A DNA stretch of 64,000 nucleotides from Penumbrarchaeum sp964445525 (GTDB lineage: Archaea; Thermoplasmatota; Penumbrarchaeia; Penumbrarchaeales; Penumbrarchaeaceae), in contig CAYULA010000008.1 in assembly GCA_964445525.1 (NCBI GenBank), forward strand, positions 27,135 through 91,134, read 5' to 3'. Below the pieces are notes generated by a model. The model was not told the origin of the DNA and made no database searches. It saw only the letters and a list, made by a program, of their open reading frames with translations. The position numbers and the translations under genes were made by a program. This document shows positions 50,226-58,856 of the stretch, in pieces. Every line of letters begins with the position of its first letter. Position 1 is the first letter of the stretch.

Positions 50226-52214
50226 TCACTTTGAATTGTAGAAAATCTGGGCGTCCCTTGGATGGAATTCTCCCTCGCCTTTGATGGAATAGGAAATGAC
50301 CACCGACTGTCCTGGCTGGACCTTGTCGATGTTCCACTCAAGTATCGTTATACCCTCGGGAGTGGTCTCCTGGACGGGATCCATGGAATACTGGGTTCCC
50401 TTGAAGTTCTCCGGAATGATATCCCTCAAGGTCAGCTGGGAAACAGGATTGTTTCCCCTGTTTCTGTAGAGGACCTCTATGTGGTATTCACCGGCACTCT
50501 TCCCCTGCTCGATGGACTTGCCCACGGAGAATCTCCTGAGGACCTGCATGGTCTCAACCACGGGTGCCCCCGCCTCGTCCTTCCCGGAAACCACAGGCCC
50601 CGGAAGGGCGGTCCTTGCGTCCACCTCCGCAGGTGCTTTGAGTGTCTGCTCGGGTTCGGGTCTGTGAATGGTTGTTGTATACCTTATGGTGAGTTTCTCT
50701 CCCCTTGCAAGCGGACCGCCATATTTACCGAGATCATCGATTCTTATGAAGAACATCTGTTCCCCGGAAGGGTCCACATTATCAGGTTCGACGTGTACTC
50801 CAACATTATCCCTGAGCTCCATTCCCTCTCTCTCTACCCTGAGCATCGAGGGAGACGGGGGTAAGAAGTACGCGGGTAGACTGTCCCTTATGAAGACGTG
50901 GTCGATATCGGCTCCGCAGGTGTTTTCAACGACCAGCTGGGCTGTTATCTCCGTGTCCCTTTTCGCCTCCACCCTGGACCTGTCGAAGGATTTCTTGAAT
51001 GAAAGACCGGCCGGGAAAAGACCTCCTCCTTCCTTCACAAGCTCGTAATTGGTTTTCTTGGTCAGACCCGGGATGATATTGAGTACCAGATTCTTGATGA
51101 AGGAAGGTCTCTCCGACCTGGTTACAAGCCATGAGTCGGATTCCCACCTCTCTCCCGGGGGTATGTATACATCGGGTCTTTCAAGATTGAGATAGATGTT
51201 TCCCGCATCGGAATCCTTCACCTCGACCCTGATGACCTCCACCTCGAAATCGGAGGTGTTCTCAACCACAAAACGGCAGATCCATTCACCGGGCTCCTCG
51301 GTCTCGTCGGCCTCTATGAAGTACATGTTCCTGCACATTGCCTCGAAGGAATCGACCACGATATTGGAGATTATGTCCTTTCCCTTTGCAGTTAGGTGTA
51401 TGTTGCCTGCTGGTATAGGATCGGCTCCGGGAGAGGTCAGATCACCCTCGTATCGCAGAACCCTCATCTCCATAGGTTTGATCTCTGAAAGATGCCAGAT
51501 CAATTTTCCATTCTCAACCTTCACATCCTCGGAGATCTCTCCCGGGAATATTATGTTCTTGAGCTCTTCCGGCAGCTCCTTGGATAGTACCAGCGAATCA
51601 TAGGCAATGGGCGCCAGATTCTTCATCCCTATCTGAAAGACCACGTGGGACTGCCTGCCCGAAATTATTACCCTTGATTCGGGGAGGTCGGGATCGGTTG
51701 ATATCACCTCTTCGACGGCTATGGAAGGTTCGTGCAAATTGAGTCCGTAGGTCTTGGAGACCCTCTTGCCCGGCTCGATCTCGCTGGAGGTCAACTCGTT
51801 GAAATCCATCTCCGCAATGCCTAATTCCTCGTGGACCTTCACATCAACGTCCCAGATCCTGTCCTTTTGGGATCGGTTGTTAACGGAAAGTACACCGCTG
51901 GAGGAGTGTTCCCTTAGGGAGGAATCTATCCCCATGTGGACCTTCTCCGATTCCAGAAATTCGATGATGGCGGAGGATTCATCGGAGAATCTGATATTGG
52001 ATTTCTCGATCTCCTTTCTCACCGTCTTCTCCTTGGTTATCCAGTCCTCGAATTTCTCGTACATCAGGGCTCCGGTCTTGGGATCCATCTTGGCCCCGAC
52101 CTTTCCGAATCCTGAATCAGCCTCCAGGGTGGTGGTCCCCTCGTTCAAATTGTATGCATAGGGAACTCTGCCAACCAGCTTCCTCTCTATATCCACTATC
52201 TCTTCATCCTCCAT
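50226..52214 (-). CDS. Large beta-repeat protein without signal peptide, unknown
   Basis: The 662-residue protein begins MEDEEIVDIERKLVGRVPYAYNLNEG and has neither signal peptide nor membrane helix. Several beta-sandwich modules resembling DUF11/CARDB repeats follow: phrases such as RFVVENTSDFEVEVIRVEV, QLVVENTCGADIDHVFIRDSLP, EVLYRNRGNNPVSQLTLRDIIPENF and WNIDKVQPGQSVVISYSIKG recur about every 130-150 residues. DUF11-type modules are usually outside the cell, so a cytosolic protein built from them is odd. A TATA box (CTATTATATATC, 52235-52246) about 27 bases before the ATG implies leaderless expression, which also argues against a missed signal sequence. It may form a cytoplasmic scaffold or filament; function unknown. 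Confidence 0.75.
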   Translation of the reverse strand: MEDEEIVDIERKLVGRVPYAYNLNEGTTTLEADSGFGKVGAKMDPKTGALMYEKFEDWITKEKTVRKEIEKSNIRFSDESSAIIEFLESEKVHMGIDSSLREHSSSGVLSVNNRSQKDRIWDVDVKVHEELGIAEMDFNELTSSEIEPGKRVSKTYGLNLHEPSIAVEEVISTDPDLPESRVIISGRQSHVVFQIGMKNLAPIAYDSLVLSKELPEELKNIIFPGEISEDVKVENGKLIWHLSEIKPMEMRVLRYEGDLTSPGADPIPAGNIHLTAKGKDIISNIVVDSFEAMCRNMYFIEADETEEPGEWICRFVVENTSDFEVEVIRVEVKDSDAGNIYLNLERPDVYIPPGERWESDSWLVTRSERPSFIKNLVLNIIPGLTKKTNYELVKEGGGLFPAGLSFKKSFDRSRVEAKRDTEITAQLVVENTCGADIDHVFIRDSLPAYFLPPSPSMLRVEREGMELRDNVGVHVEPDNVDPSGEQMFFIRIDDLGKYGGPLARGEKLTIRYTTTIHRPEPEQTLKAPAEVDARTALPGPVVSGKDEAGAPVVETMQVLRRFSVGKSIEQGKSAGEYHIEVLYRNRGNNPVSQLTLRDIIPENFKGTQYSMDPVQETTPEGITILEWNIDKVQPGQSVVISYSIKGEGEFHPRDAQIFYNSK

Positions 52215-52304
52215 AAGGACCCTCCATAGAACCGTCTATTATATATCAGGTATAACACCCCATTTTTTATAAATCCAACTATGGACAGAGAACCCCCTCA
52301 TAGG

Positions 52305-52313
52305 TTATAAATA
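52305..52313 (+). promoter_or_regulatory. TATA box of rqcH
   Basis: TTATAAATA is centred about 27 bases before the ATG at 52336, so the transcript begins at or within a few bases of the start codon. Confidence 0.6.
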
Positions 52314-52335
52314 AGGGACTTCATGTCGGTCCTCC

Positions 52336-54450
52336 ATGATGAAGAAGAGCCTCTCCTCGATAGCTGTCAAAAAGGTTGTGGAGGAGGCATCGGTGCTGCA
52401 AGGGGCTTTCTTCCAGAAAGCTTACCAGCTTGATTACGGAACCCTTGTACTCCGCTTTGCCATAAAAAAAGAAATACTTGTGGAAAGGGATTCTTCGTTC
52501 TCCGGGATGTTCCTCGATCAGGAAAATGAGGAAAAGGAAGGTATATCCTTAGGTGAAGGAAGCGGCAACTACGTCAAATTCGATCTTTATTTCAAGATGG
52601 GAGGTTTCCTGTTCTTCTCGCCCCAGGTTAAAAGCGACATGCCCATGGACCCCTCACCGTTTGCGATGAAGCTCAGGAAATCCCTCAAGAACAGGGTCCT
52701 GACAGACATATCCCAGGTCGAACTGGACAGGATCGTGGTCCTGACCTTCAATCCGCTTCCCGGAGAGGATGAGGAGAGAAAACTCTATCTGGAGCTCTTC
52801 GGGGACGGAAATGCCATCATCGTGAAAGGGAACATAATCGAAGCACCATTTACATCCCGATCCTGGTCGGCCCGTACCGTTAAAAGAGGGGAGCCATTCT
52901 CACCGCCACCTTCCGGACCCGATCCTTTCAAGCTTACAAAAGAGGATTTCAAAATAAAGGCATCTTCTTCCACCGATGATCTGGTCAGATTCCTGATAAG
53001 GAGGATCAATCTTCCCCCGTCTTATGCGGAGGAGGTCTGCCAAAGAGCGGATATTGACAAGAAGTTATCCGTAACGGCATTGACGGAAGATCAGAGAGGG
53101 GATGTCTGGTCCGTTCTGAACGGCATGCTGGTCGATCTGGAAGAACAGGAGCAAACCTACGTATATTTCCACAGGGGTGAGCCCTCGATTCTGGAACCTG
53201 TTTTCCTATCATCCTTTTTCAATACAAAGAACATCGAAAGAGCAAAGGAGAGATTCACCGAAACCAACACCAAGAAAGAAGATGATCACTACTTAACAGT
53301 CGATTCCATCAATCAGGCTATAGAGACATACATGTTCGAGGAAACGGCTCCCCTGCCTGAAAAAGAGAGGAAGAAAGAAAGGGGTGCGGAAAGGCTGGAG
53401 AAACTGCTAAAAAGCCAGGATAAAGCCAGAAAGGACAGGGAGGAGGAATCCGAATCCTCCAAAGCCCAGGCAGACGCACTCTACGTCAATTATCAGGAGA
53501 TAGATGATCTGCTGAAATCCTTCGATCCCGACCGATACAAGGAGGACCCCGCCCTTTATCCGAAGGTTGTCTTTTATCATCCCGAAAAAAAAGGAAACGG
53601 CAGGATAGATATCGAAATGGATACCGAACGTGGAAAGGAGAAAGTCCAGCTGGATCTTGATCTGGACATCAATCAGAATGCGGAAAGGCTCTACGAGGTC
53701 TCCAAGAAGGCAAAGCGAAAACTGGACGGCATAGACAAGGCAATAAGGATGACCAAGGAAAAGATAAAAAAAGTAAGGAAGGAAGGATTGGATAAGGAAA
53801 TCGAAGCCGAGGAAAGAAAGAAAAAGCTCAGAAAGTTCTGGTTCGAGAAGTTCAGATGGTGTTTCTCCTCGGAAGGGATTCTGATGATAGCCGGAAGGGA
53901 TGCAAAGTCCAACGAAAGGGTTGTCAAGAAATACATGAGGGACGAGGACATCTACGCCCATGCGGATATATCCGGGGCCTCCAGCGTTGTCATAAGGTCG
54001 GAGAAGGAAAAGGAGATCGGCGAACCATCGAGGATACAGGGCTGCCACTTCTCGGTCCTCCATTCGAAAGCCTGGAATGCAAAGGTCGGGTCCGCGGGAG
54101 CCTACTGGGTATTTCCGGACCAGGTATCCAGGACCGCCCAATCCGGAGAATTCGTGGCCAAGGGCTCCTTCATAATCAGGGGAAAGAAGAACATGGTGGA
54201 TAAGCTACCTTTGCTGGGAGCGGCGGGAACGGTCTATATCGAGGGTGTCCCCAAGGTCATGTTCGGCCCCGAGGAAGCCGTGCTGGAAATGTGTACGGGA
54301 ACATATTTCCGCATAAGACCCGGAAGGACAAAAAAATCCGATATCGTGAAAAAGATCACCTCGGAACTGGGAGGAGAGATGGAACAGGTAATGTCTGTCC
54401 TACCCGCTGATGATATGGAGATAGAGAAAGTGGCAAGGTCGGTAGAATGA
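52336..54450 (+). CDS. rqcH: RqcH / NFACT ribosome quality-control protein
   Basis: RqcH (Rqc2/NEMF homologue) binds stalled large ribosomal subunits and recruits alanyl-tRNA to tag the nascent chain. The 704-residue protein has the NFACT-N domain with the conserved Asp-Arg pair (D131-R132, VELDRIVVLTF). A HhH-like middle part, a long charged coiled coil (about 340-510), and the NFACT-R domain (WCFSSEGILMIAGRDAKSNERVVKKYM, DEDIYAHADISGASSVVIR) follow. The conserved GSFIIRGKKN stretch is also present. Length and module order match archaeal orthologues. Its stop overlaps the CinA-domain gene by four bases (ATGA). Confidence 0.94.
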   Translation: MMKKSLSSIAVKKVVEEASVLQGAFFQKAYQLDYGTLVLRFAIKKEILVERDSSFSGMFLDQENEEKEGISLGEGSGNYVKFDLYFKMGGFLFFSPQVKSDMPMDPSPFAMKLRKSLKNRVLTDISQVELDRIVVLTFNPLPGEDEERKLYLELFGDGNAIIVKGNIIEAPFTSRSWSARTVKRGEPFSPPPSGPDPFKLTKEDFKIKASSSTDDLVRFLIRRINLPPSYAEEVCQRADIDKKLSVTALTEDQRGDVWSVLNGMLVDLEEQEQTYVYFHRGEPSILEPVFLSSFFNTKNIERAKERFTETNTKKEDDHYLTVDSINQAIETYMFEETAPLPEKERKKERGAERLEKLLKSQDKARKDREEESESSKAQADALYVNYQEIDDLLKSFDPDRYKEDPALYPKVVFYHPEKKGNGRIDIEMDTERGKEKVQLDLDLDINQNAERLYEVSKKAKRKLDGIDKAIRMTKEKIKKVRKEGLDKEIEAEERKKKLRKFWFEKFRWCFSSEGILMIAGRDAKSNERVVKKYMRDEDIYAHADISGASSVVIRSEKEKEIGEPSRIQGCHFSVLHSKAWNAKVGSAGAYWVFPDQVSRTAQSGEFVAKGSFIIRGKKNMVDKLPLLGAAGTVYIEGVPKVMFGPEEAVLEMCTGTYFRIRPGRTKKSDIVKKITSELGGEMEQVMSVLPADDMEIEKVARSVE

Positions 54451-55217
54451 CTCCGAAAATAGGAACCCTTGTTGTAGGCACCGAGATCCTGCTGGGAAGG
54501 ACCAGGGATACCAATACACTGTTTTTGATTGATATTCTATTAAAGAAAGGCCTGCGATTATCAAGATGGACCATCGTTCCAGATAAGAAGGAGGATATCT
54601 CATCCCAGCTGACAAAAATGGTAGATGAAAATTTCGATCTGGTTGTGGTAGCAGGGGGTATGGGCCCCACACATGATGATATAACGGTGGACGCGGTTGC
54701 GGATGCGCTGAAACTCGATCTTTCCCATAACGGAAAAACGCATGATAGAATGATGGAGAAGTGGAACCGGAAATATCCGGGAAAAGAACTTCCCCCCTCC
54801 TCTGAGAGAGGAATAATGAAGATGTCAGATATTCCAAAGAATTTCTCCCCTCTCCAAAATGATATGGGAATGGCGGAAGGATTGATCGGAACCCGGAAGG
54901 ATACAACCATGGTGATCGTCCCCGGAGTCCCGGCGGAATACAAGGCCGTCATAGGAGGGGACGAATTCCCCGGGTTTTTGCCGGCATCCGATCCGGACGA
55001 TCAAAACATAAGAGAGATACCCTTCAAGGGAAAGGAAAGCCAGGTATCGGGTCTATTGTTAAAACTTCAAAATGACTTCCCGGTACTGGACATCGGCTCA
55101 TATCCACAGGGACCCATGATGGTCATGGTCAGGATCACCGGCAGAAAGGAGAGGGTGGAGGAAGCTTACCGATCCGTTAGTGGTAAATTGAAGGAGATCG
55201 AAAAGGAAAGTCCTTGA
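54447..55217 (+). CDS. CinA N-terminal / molybdopterin-binding-like domain protein
   Basis: The 256-residue protein has the MoaB/MogA-like fold found at the N-terminus of CinA: TLVVGTEILLGRTRDTNTLFLIDILLKKGLRL, then VVVAGGMGPTHDDITVDAVADAL, then VIVPGVPAEYKAVI. The C-terminal nicotinamide-nucleotide amidase domain of full CinA is absent. Archaeal proteins of this type are annotated as nicotinamide mononucleotide deamidase-related or as ADP-ribose pyrophosphatase-like (COG1058). It overlaps rqcH by four bases, so translation is coupled. The link to ribosome quality control is not obvious. Confidence 0.88.
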   Translation: MTPKIGTLVVGTEILLGRTRDTNTLFLIDILLKKGLRLSRWTIVPDKKEDISSQLTKMVDENFDLVVVAGGMGPTHDDITVDAVADALKLDLSHNGKTHDRMMEKWNRKYPGKELPPSSERGIMKMSDIPKNFSPLQNDMGMAEGLIGTRKDTTMVIVPGVPAEYKAVIGGDEFPGFLPASDPDDQNIREIPFKGKESQVSGLLLKLQNDFPVLDIGSYPQGPMMVMVRITGRKERVEEAYRSVSGKLKEIEKESP

Positions 55218-56651
55218 CTAATCTGCCCACTTGAACCTGGCAGTGAAATGTCTGAGGACCGGGGGCTCGTGGGTAAGCTCGAAACCTTTTATTGAATCCC
55301 TCTTCTCCCAGACCTTCTTCACGGATTCCACAACATAATCCATGTGCCGGTGAGTGTAGACCCTTCTGGGTATGGTAAGGCGAACCAGTTCCAGGGTGGC
55401 AGGTCTGTTCTCCCCGGTTTCGGGATCCCTTCCGTTCAGCAGGGTTCCTATCTCCACACCCCTTACAGCGGATTCCAGGTACAGATGTGCGCAGAAGGCC
55501 ATTCCCGGGAACTGGTCCTGAGGAACATGCGGCAGTATCTTCTTCATATCCAGGTAAATGGCATGTCCTCCGGGAGGCCAGAGCACGGGTACACCTGCCT
55601 CCTTCAATCTCTCTCCTAGATATCTGACCTGACCTATCCTGTAGGCCAGATAATCCTCGTTTATGCCTTCATAAAGGCCCCTGGCCATCGCCTCGAGGTC
55701 CCTTCCCGCCAGGCCTCCGTATGTTACAAAACCTTCGAAAAGGATTCCGAAGTTCTTGATGGAATCGTATATGTGCGGATGCCTGGTAGCGACAAATCCT
55801 CCTATGTTCACAATGGCATCCTTCTTCGAGGACATGGTCATCATATCGAAGCAATCGGCCTGCATCCTGGAGAGCTCCTTTATCGTATACTTGTCCATCC
55901 CCGGCTCCCTTTTCTTTATGAAATAGCAGTTCTCGGCGTACCTGGCTCCGTCGAGACATAGCTGTATCCCGTATTTGTCCGACAACGCCTTTACGGCCTT
56001 CGTGTTCTCGAGCGATACAGGTTGGCCTCCTCCGCTGTTGCAGGTGGCCGTAACTACGGTGAAGGGGATGGATTCCCTCCCGTAGTCCCTGTAAACCTGT
56101 TCCAGTTTCTCCAGGTCCAGGTTTCCCTTGAAAGGAAGATCCGCGTAGGGATCGGCCGCTTCCTCGATGGTACAATCGATGGCCTTCCCCTTCTTGTGTT
56201 CGATGTGGGCTTTTGTAGTATCGAAATGTGTGTTGCCCGGAATCACGTCTCCGTCCTTTATAAGAGCCGTATGAAGTACGTTTTCCGCTCCTCTGCCCTG
56301 ATGGCAGGGAAGAACATACTGGAAACCGAGTATGTCCCTGACAGCTTTTTCAAGATTGTAGAAATTCCTGGACCCGGCGTAGGTCTCGTCTCCCATCATC
56401 AATCCTGCCCACTGGCGATCCGACATGGCACCGGTCCCTGAGTCGGTAAGCAGATCTATGAAGATATTCTCACCCTTGATGAGAAAAACATTCAGACCGG
56501 CTTCCTCCAGATATCTCTCCCTGTCTTTACGGGAGGGCATCGAGATAGGTTCCACCATCTTGATCCTGAAAGGCTCCACCGTGGAGAACATCTCTTCTTT
56601 CATGGTGTCGTAAACAGGGTTGTTATTTATAAAGAGTTCATCTGGATACAT
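55218..56651 (-). CDS. tnaA: Tryptophanase
   Basis: The PLP enzyme splits L-tryptophan to indole, pyruvate and ammonia. The 477-residue protein matches the tryptophanase/tyrosine phenol-lyase family over its full length: CHQGRGAENVL, CLDGARYAEN, the Schiff-base lysine K277 in TMSSKKDAIVNIGG, and RLTIPRRVYTHRHMD. The residues that separate the two activities are tryptophanase-like: D144 (NTHFDTTKAH) matches E. coli TnaA Asp137, and I401 (GVEIGTLL) matches Ile394, where tyrosine phenol-lyase has Thr and Arg. The offset of seven is the same for K277/K270, which supports the alignment. Parts such as VNIGGF and YGGLAGRDLEAMA look lyase-like. It is divergent from ppk1. No TnaC-type leader peptide or TnaB permease is seen. 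Confidence 0.92.
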   Translation of the reverse strand: MYPDELFINNNPVYDTMKEEMFSTVEPFRIKMVEPISMPSRKDRERYLEEAGLNVFLIKGENIFIDLLTDSGTGAMSDRQWAGLMMGDETYAGSRNFYNLEKAVRDILGFQYVLPCHQGRGAENVLHTALIKDGDVIPGNTHFDTTKAHIEHKKGKAIDCTIEEAADPYADLPFKGNLDLEKLEQVYRDYGRESIPFTVVTATCNSGGGQPVSLENTKAVKALSDKYGIQLCLDGARYAENCYFIKKREPGMDKYTIKELSRMQADCFDMMTMSSKKDAIVNIGGFVATRHPHIYDSIKNFGILFEGFVTYGGLAGRDLEAMARGLYEGINEDYLAYRIGQVRYLGERLKEAGVPVLWPPGGHAIYLDMKKILPHVPQDQFPGMAFCAHLYLESAVRGVEIGTLLNGRDPETGENRPATLELVRLTIPRRVYTHRHMDYVVESVKKVWEKRDSIKGFELTHEPPVLRHFTARFKWAD

Positions 56652-56700
56652 ATGAATAAAATTATTGAGGAAAAATTGAAAATATCAAATAGGTTTTGAT

Positions 56701-58848
56701 ATGAATTTGCGTGAGACAATGAATCCGGGAACCGTTGAAGTTGAAAAGGAACCGGTTGAACCTGAAAAAACAGAGCCGGAGGTATCCTTGGACGACAGGA
56801 ATCTGTTCATCAACAGGGAACTCAGCTGGCTGGAGTTCAACAGCAACGTTCTGGAGGAGGCTTTCTTGGATTCCCACCCTCTTTTGGAGAGGGCAAAGTT
56901 CCTGGCAATAACCTTCGGCAACCTGGACGAGTTCTTCATGGTGAGGGTTGCGGGTCTGAGGAGACAGGTTGAAAAAGGAGCTTTGAGGCCTCCGCCGGAC
57001 GGATTGACACCCCATCAGCAGCTGGAACGGATCAGGGGGAGGACCCTTGAGCTTCTAAAAAAGGCGGAAAACTGCTGGAAGAAGGAACTGATACCCGAAC
57101 TTCGAACGAACATGATAGATATCTGCAGGATCGGGGACCTCAAAGATCAGGAGAAGGAAAGGTTGAGGAAATTTTTCGAAGAGAATATTTTCCCCACTCT
57201 CACACCCCTTGCGATGGACCTGGCCCACCCGTTTCCATTCATCTCCAACTTGAGTCTGAACCTGGCTGTTGTCATAAAGGGAAAGAAGAAAGGGGAGAAA
57301 TATGCCAGGATAAAGGTTCCGACGGACCTCTTCCCCAGATTCGTAAAGATCCCCGGAAGCGGCGGAAAGAGAAAAAAGGAGAGGTATGTTCTCCTCGAGG
57401 ACCTGCTGGCATTGAACCTGGACCTGTTGTTTCCCGGCATGAATATCATAAACTACTTCCCGTTCAGGATAACCAGGAACGCAGAGATAGAGATCGAACT
57501 GGACGAGGCCTCTGACCTTTTGACAGCAATCGAGGATTCGATTGAAACCAGAAGGATAGGGAGACCGATAAGACTGGAAGTGGAGGAGGGCATATCCGAC
57601 AACCTTCTGGAATTGTTTGCAAAGAACCTTGAGATCGACAAGGACCAGGTATACAGGATGTCCATACCTCTGGGCCTATCCGATGTGATGCAGCTTCTGA
57701 AGATCGACAGACCCGAGCTCAAGGACGCACCATTTCTACCCTACACCCCTCCGCGATTCAAGAAGGAGGAGAACGTATTCATGGAGATAAGGAAGAGGGA
57801 CCTTCTTCTTTACCACCCCTACGACAGTTTCAAAATAATCATCAATTTCATAGAACAGGCTGCCACGGACCCGGATGTTCTTTCCATAAAAATATGCCTT
57901 TACAGAGTCGATTCGAATTCCAGAATAATCAAGGCCCTTCTGGATGCGAGACAGAACGGGAAGGCGGTCGCGGCAATAGTTGAACTCAAAGCCAGGTTCG
58001 ACGAGGAGAACAACATCAACTGGGCCAGGGCTCTCGAAAGAGAGGGTGTCCATGTTGTTTACGGACATACGGATCTGAAGGTTCACGCAAAGATGTGCCA
58101 GGTCGTGAGAAAGGAAGGGGGAGGTATCAACAGATATACCCACATCAGCACCGGCAACTACAACGCGGTAACCGCCAGGATATATGCAGATCTGGGATAC
58201 CTCACAACCGACAAGGATACGGGCGAGGACGTAACCAAGCTTTTCAACTACCTCACGGGCTACTCCTCGATGGACGATTTCAACAGGATATGGGTCGCTC
58301 CCAAGATGATCAGGGAAGAGATCGTAAAAAGGATCGAAAGAGAGGTTGAAAATCAAAAGGAGAAAGGAAACGGCTACATAGCAATGAAGATGAACCAGCT
58401 GGTGGACAAGAAGGTGATCAAGGCCCTATACAAGGCATCAATGGAAGGTGTCAAGATCGATCTAAATGTAAGAGGTTTGTGCTGTCTCAGACCGGGCATC
58501 CCGGGAATAAGCGAAAATATCAGGGTAACAGCCATAGTCGGGAGGTTCTTGGAGCATGCCAGGATATATTATTTCAAAAATAACGGTGACAGCGAGATCA
58601 TAATCGGAAGCGCCGACATGATGCCCAGAAACCTTGACAGAAGGGTGGAGGTTCTCTACCCCATCGAGATGTCAAAGATAAAGAAGGATCTCTGGTCCAA
58701 GATCCTCCAGGTCCATCTCAGGGACAACGTAAAGACATGGATCCTGGGAGCTGAGGGTAATTACGAGAGATTGGTTGCAGCTGAAGGCGATAAATTGATC
58801 AACTCCCAGGAATGGCTGATCGAACACCGCGGGCAGTGGTGCAAATAG
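56701..58848 (+). CDS. ppk1: Polyphosphate kinase 1
   Basis: PPK1 makes long-chain polyphosphate from ATP, reversibly. The 715-residue protein shows FINRELSWLEFNSNVLEEA at the start of the N domain and AKFLAITFGNLDEFFMVRVAGLR. The catalytic phosphohistidine is in YGHTDLKVHAKMCQVVRKEG (about residue 462), followed by YTHISTGNYN. The second conserved region is RGLCCLRPGIPGISENIRV, with IIGSADMMPRNLDRRVE. Length matches known PPK1. The ATG at 56701 follows an AT-rich promoter region shared with the divergent tryptophanase gene. It heads an operon with the CHAD fusion gene eight bases on and the exopolyphosphatase gene after that. Confidence 0.96.
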   Translation: MNLRETMNPGTVEVEKEPVEPEKTEPEVSLDDRNLFINRELSWLEFNSNVLEEAFLDSHPLLERAKFLAITFGNLDEFFMVRVAGLRRQVEKGALRPPPDGLTPHQQLERIRGRTLELLKKAENCWKKELIPELRTNMIDICRIGDLKDQEKERLRKFFEENIFPTLTPLAMDLAHPFPFISNLSLNLAVVIKGKKKGEKYARIKVPTDLFPRFVKIPGSGGKRKKERYVLLEDLLALNLDLLFPGMNIINYFPFRITRNAEIEIELDEASDLLTAIEDSIETRRIGRPIRLEVEEGISDNLLELFAKNLEIDKDQVYRMSIPLGLSDVMQLLKIDRPELKDAPFLPYTPPRFKKEENVFMEIRKRDLLLYHPYDSFKIIINFIEQAATDPDVLSIKICLYRVDSNSRIIKALLDARQNGKAVAAIVELKARFDEENNINWARALEREGVHVVYGHTDLKVHAKMCQVVRKEGGGINRYTHISTGNYNAVTARIYADLGYLTTDKDTGEDVTKLFNYLTGYSSMDDFNRIWVAPKMIREEIVKRIEREVENQKEKGNGYIAMKMNQLVDKKVIKALYKASMEGVKIDLNVRGLCCLRPGIPGISENIRVTAIVGRFLEHARIYYFKNNGDSEIIIGSADMMPRNLDRRVEVLYPIEMSKIKKDLWSKILQVHLRDNVKTWILGAEGNYERLVAAEGDKLINSQEWLIEHRGQWCK

Positions 58849-58856
58849 GTTAGAAA

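Noticed and set aside
55218..56651. Tyrosine phenol-lyase
   Set aside because: The specificity positions are Asp and Ile as in tryptophanase, not Thr and Arg as in the lyase.
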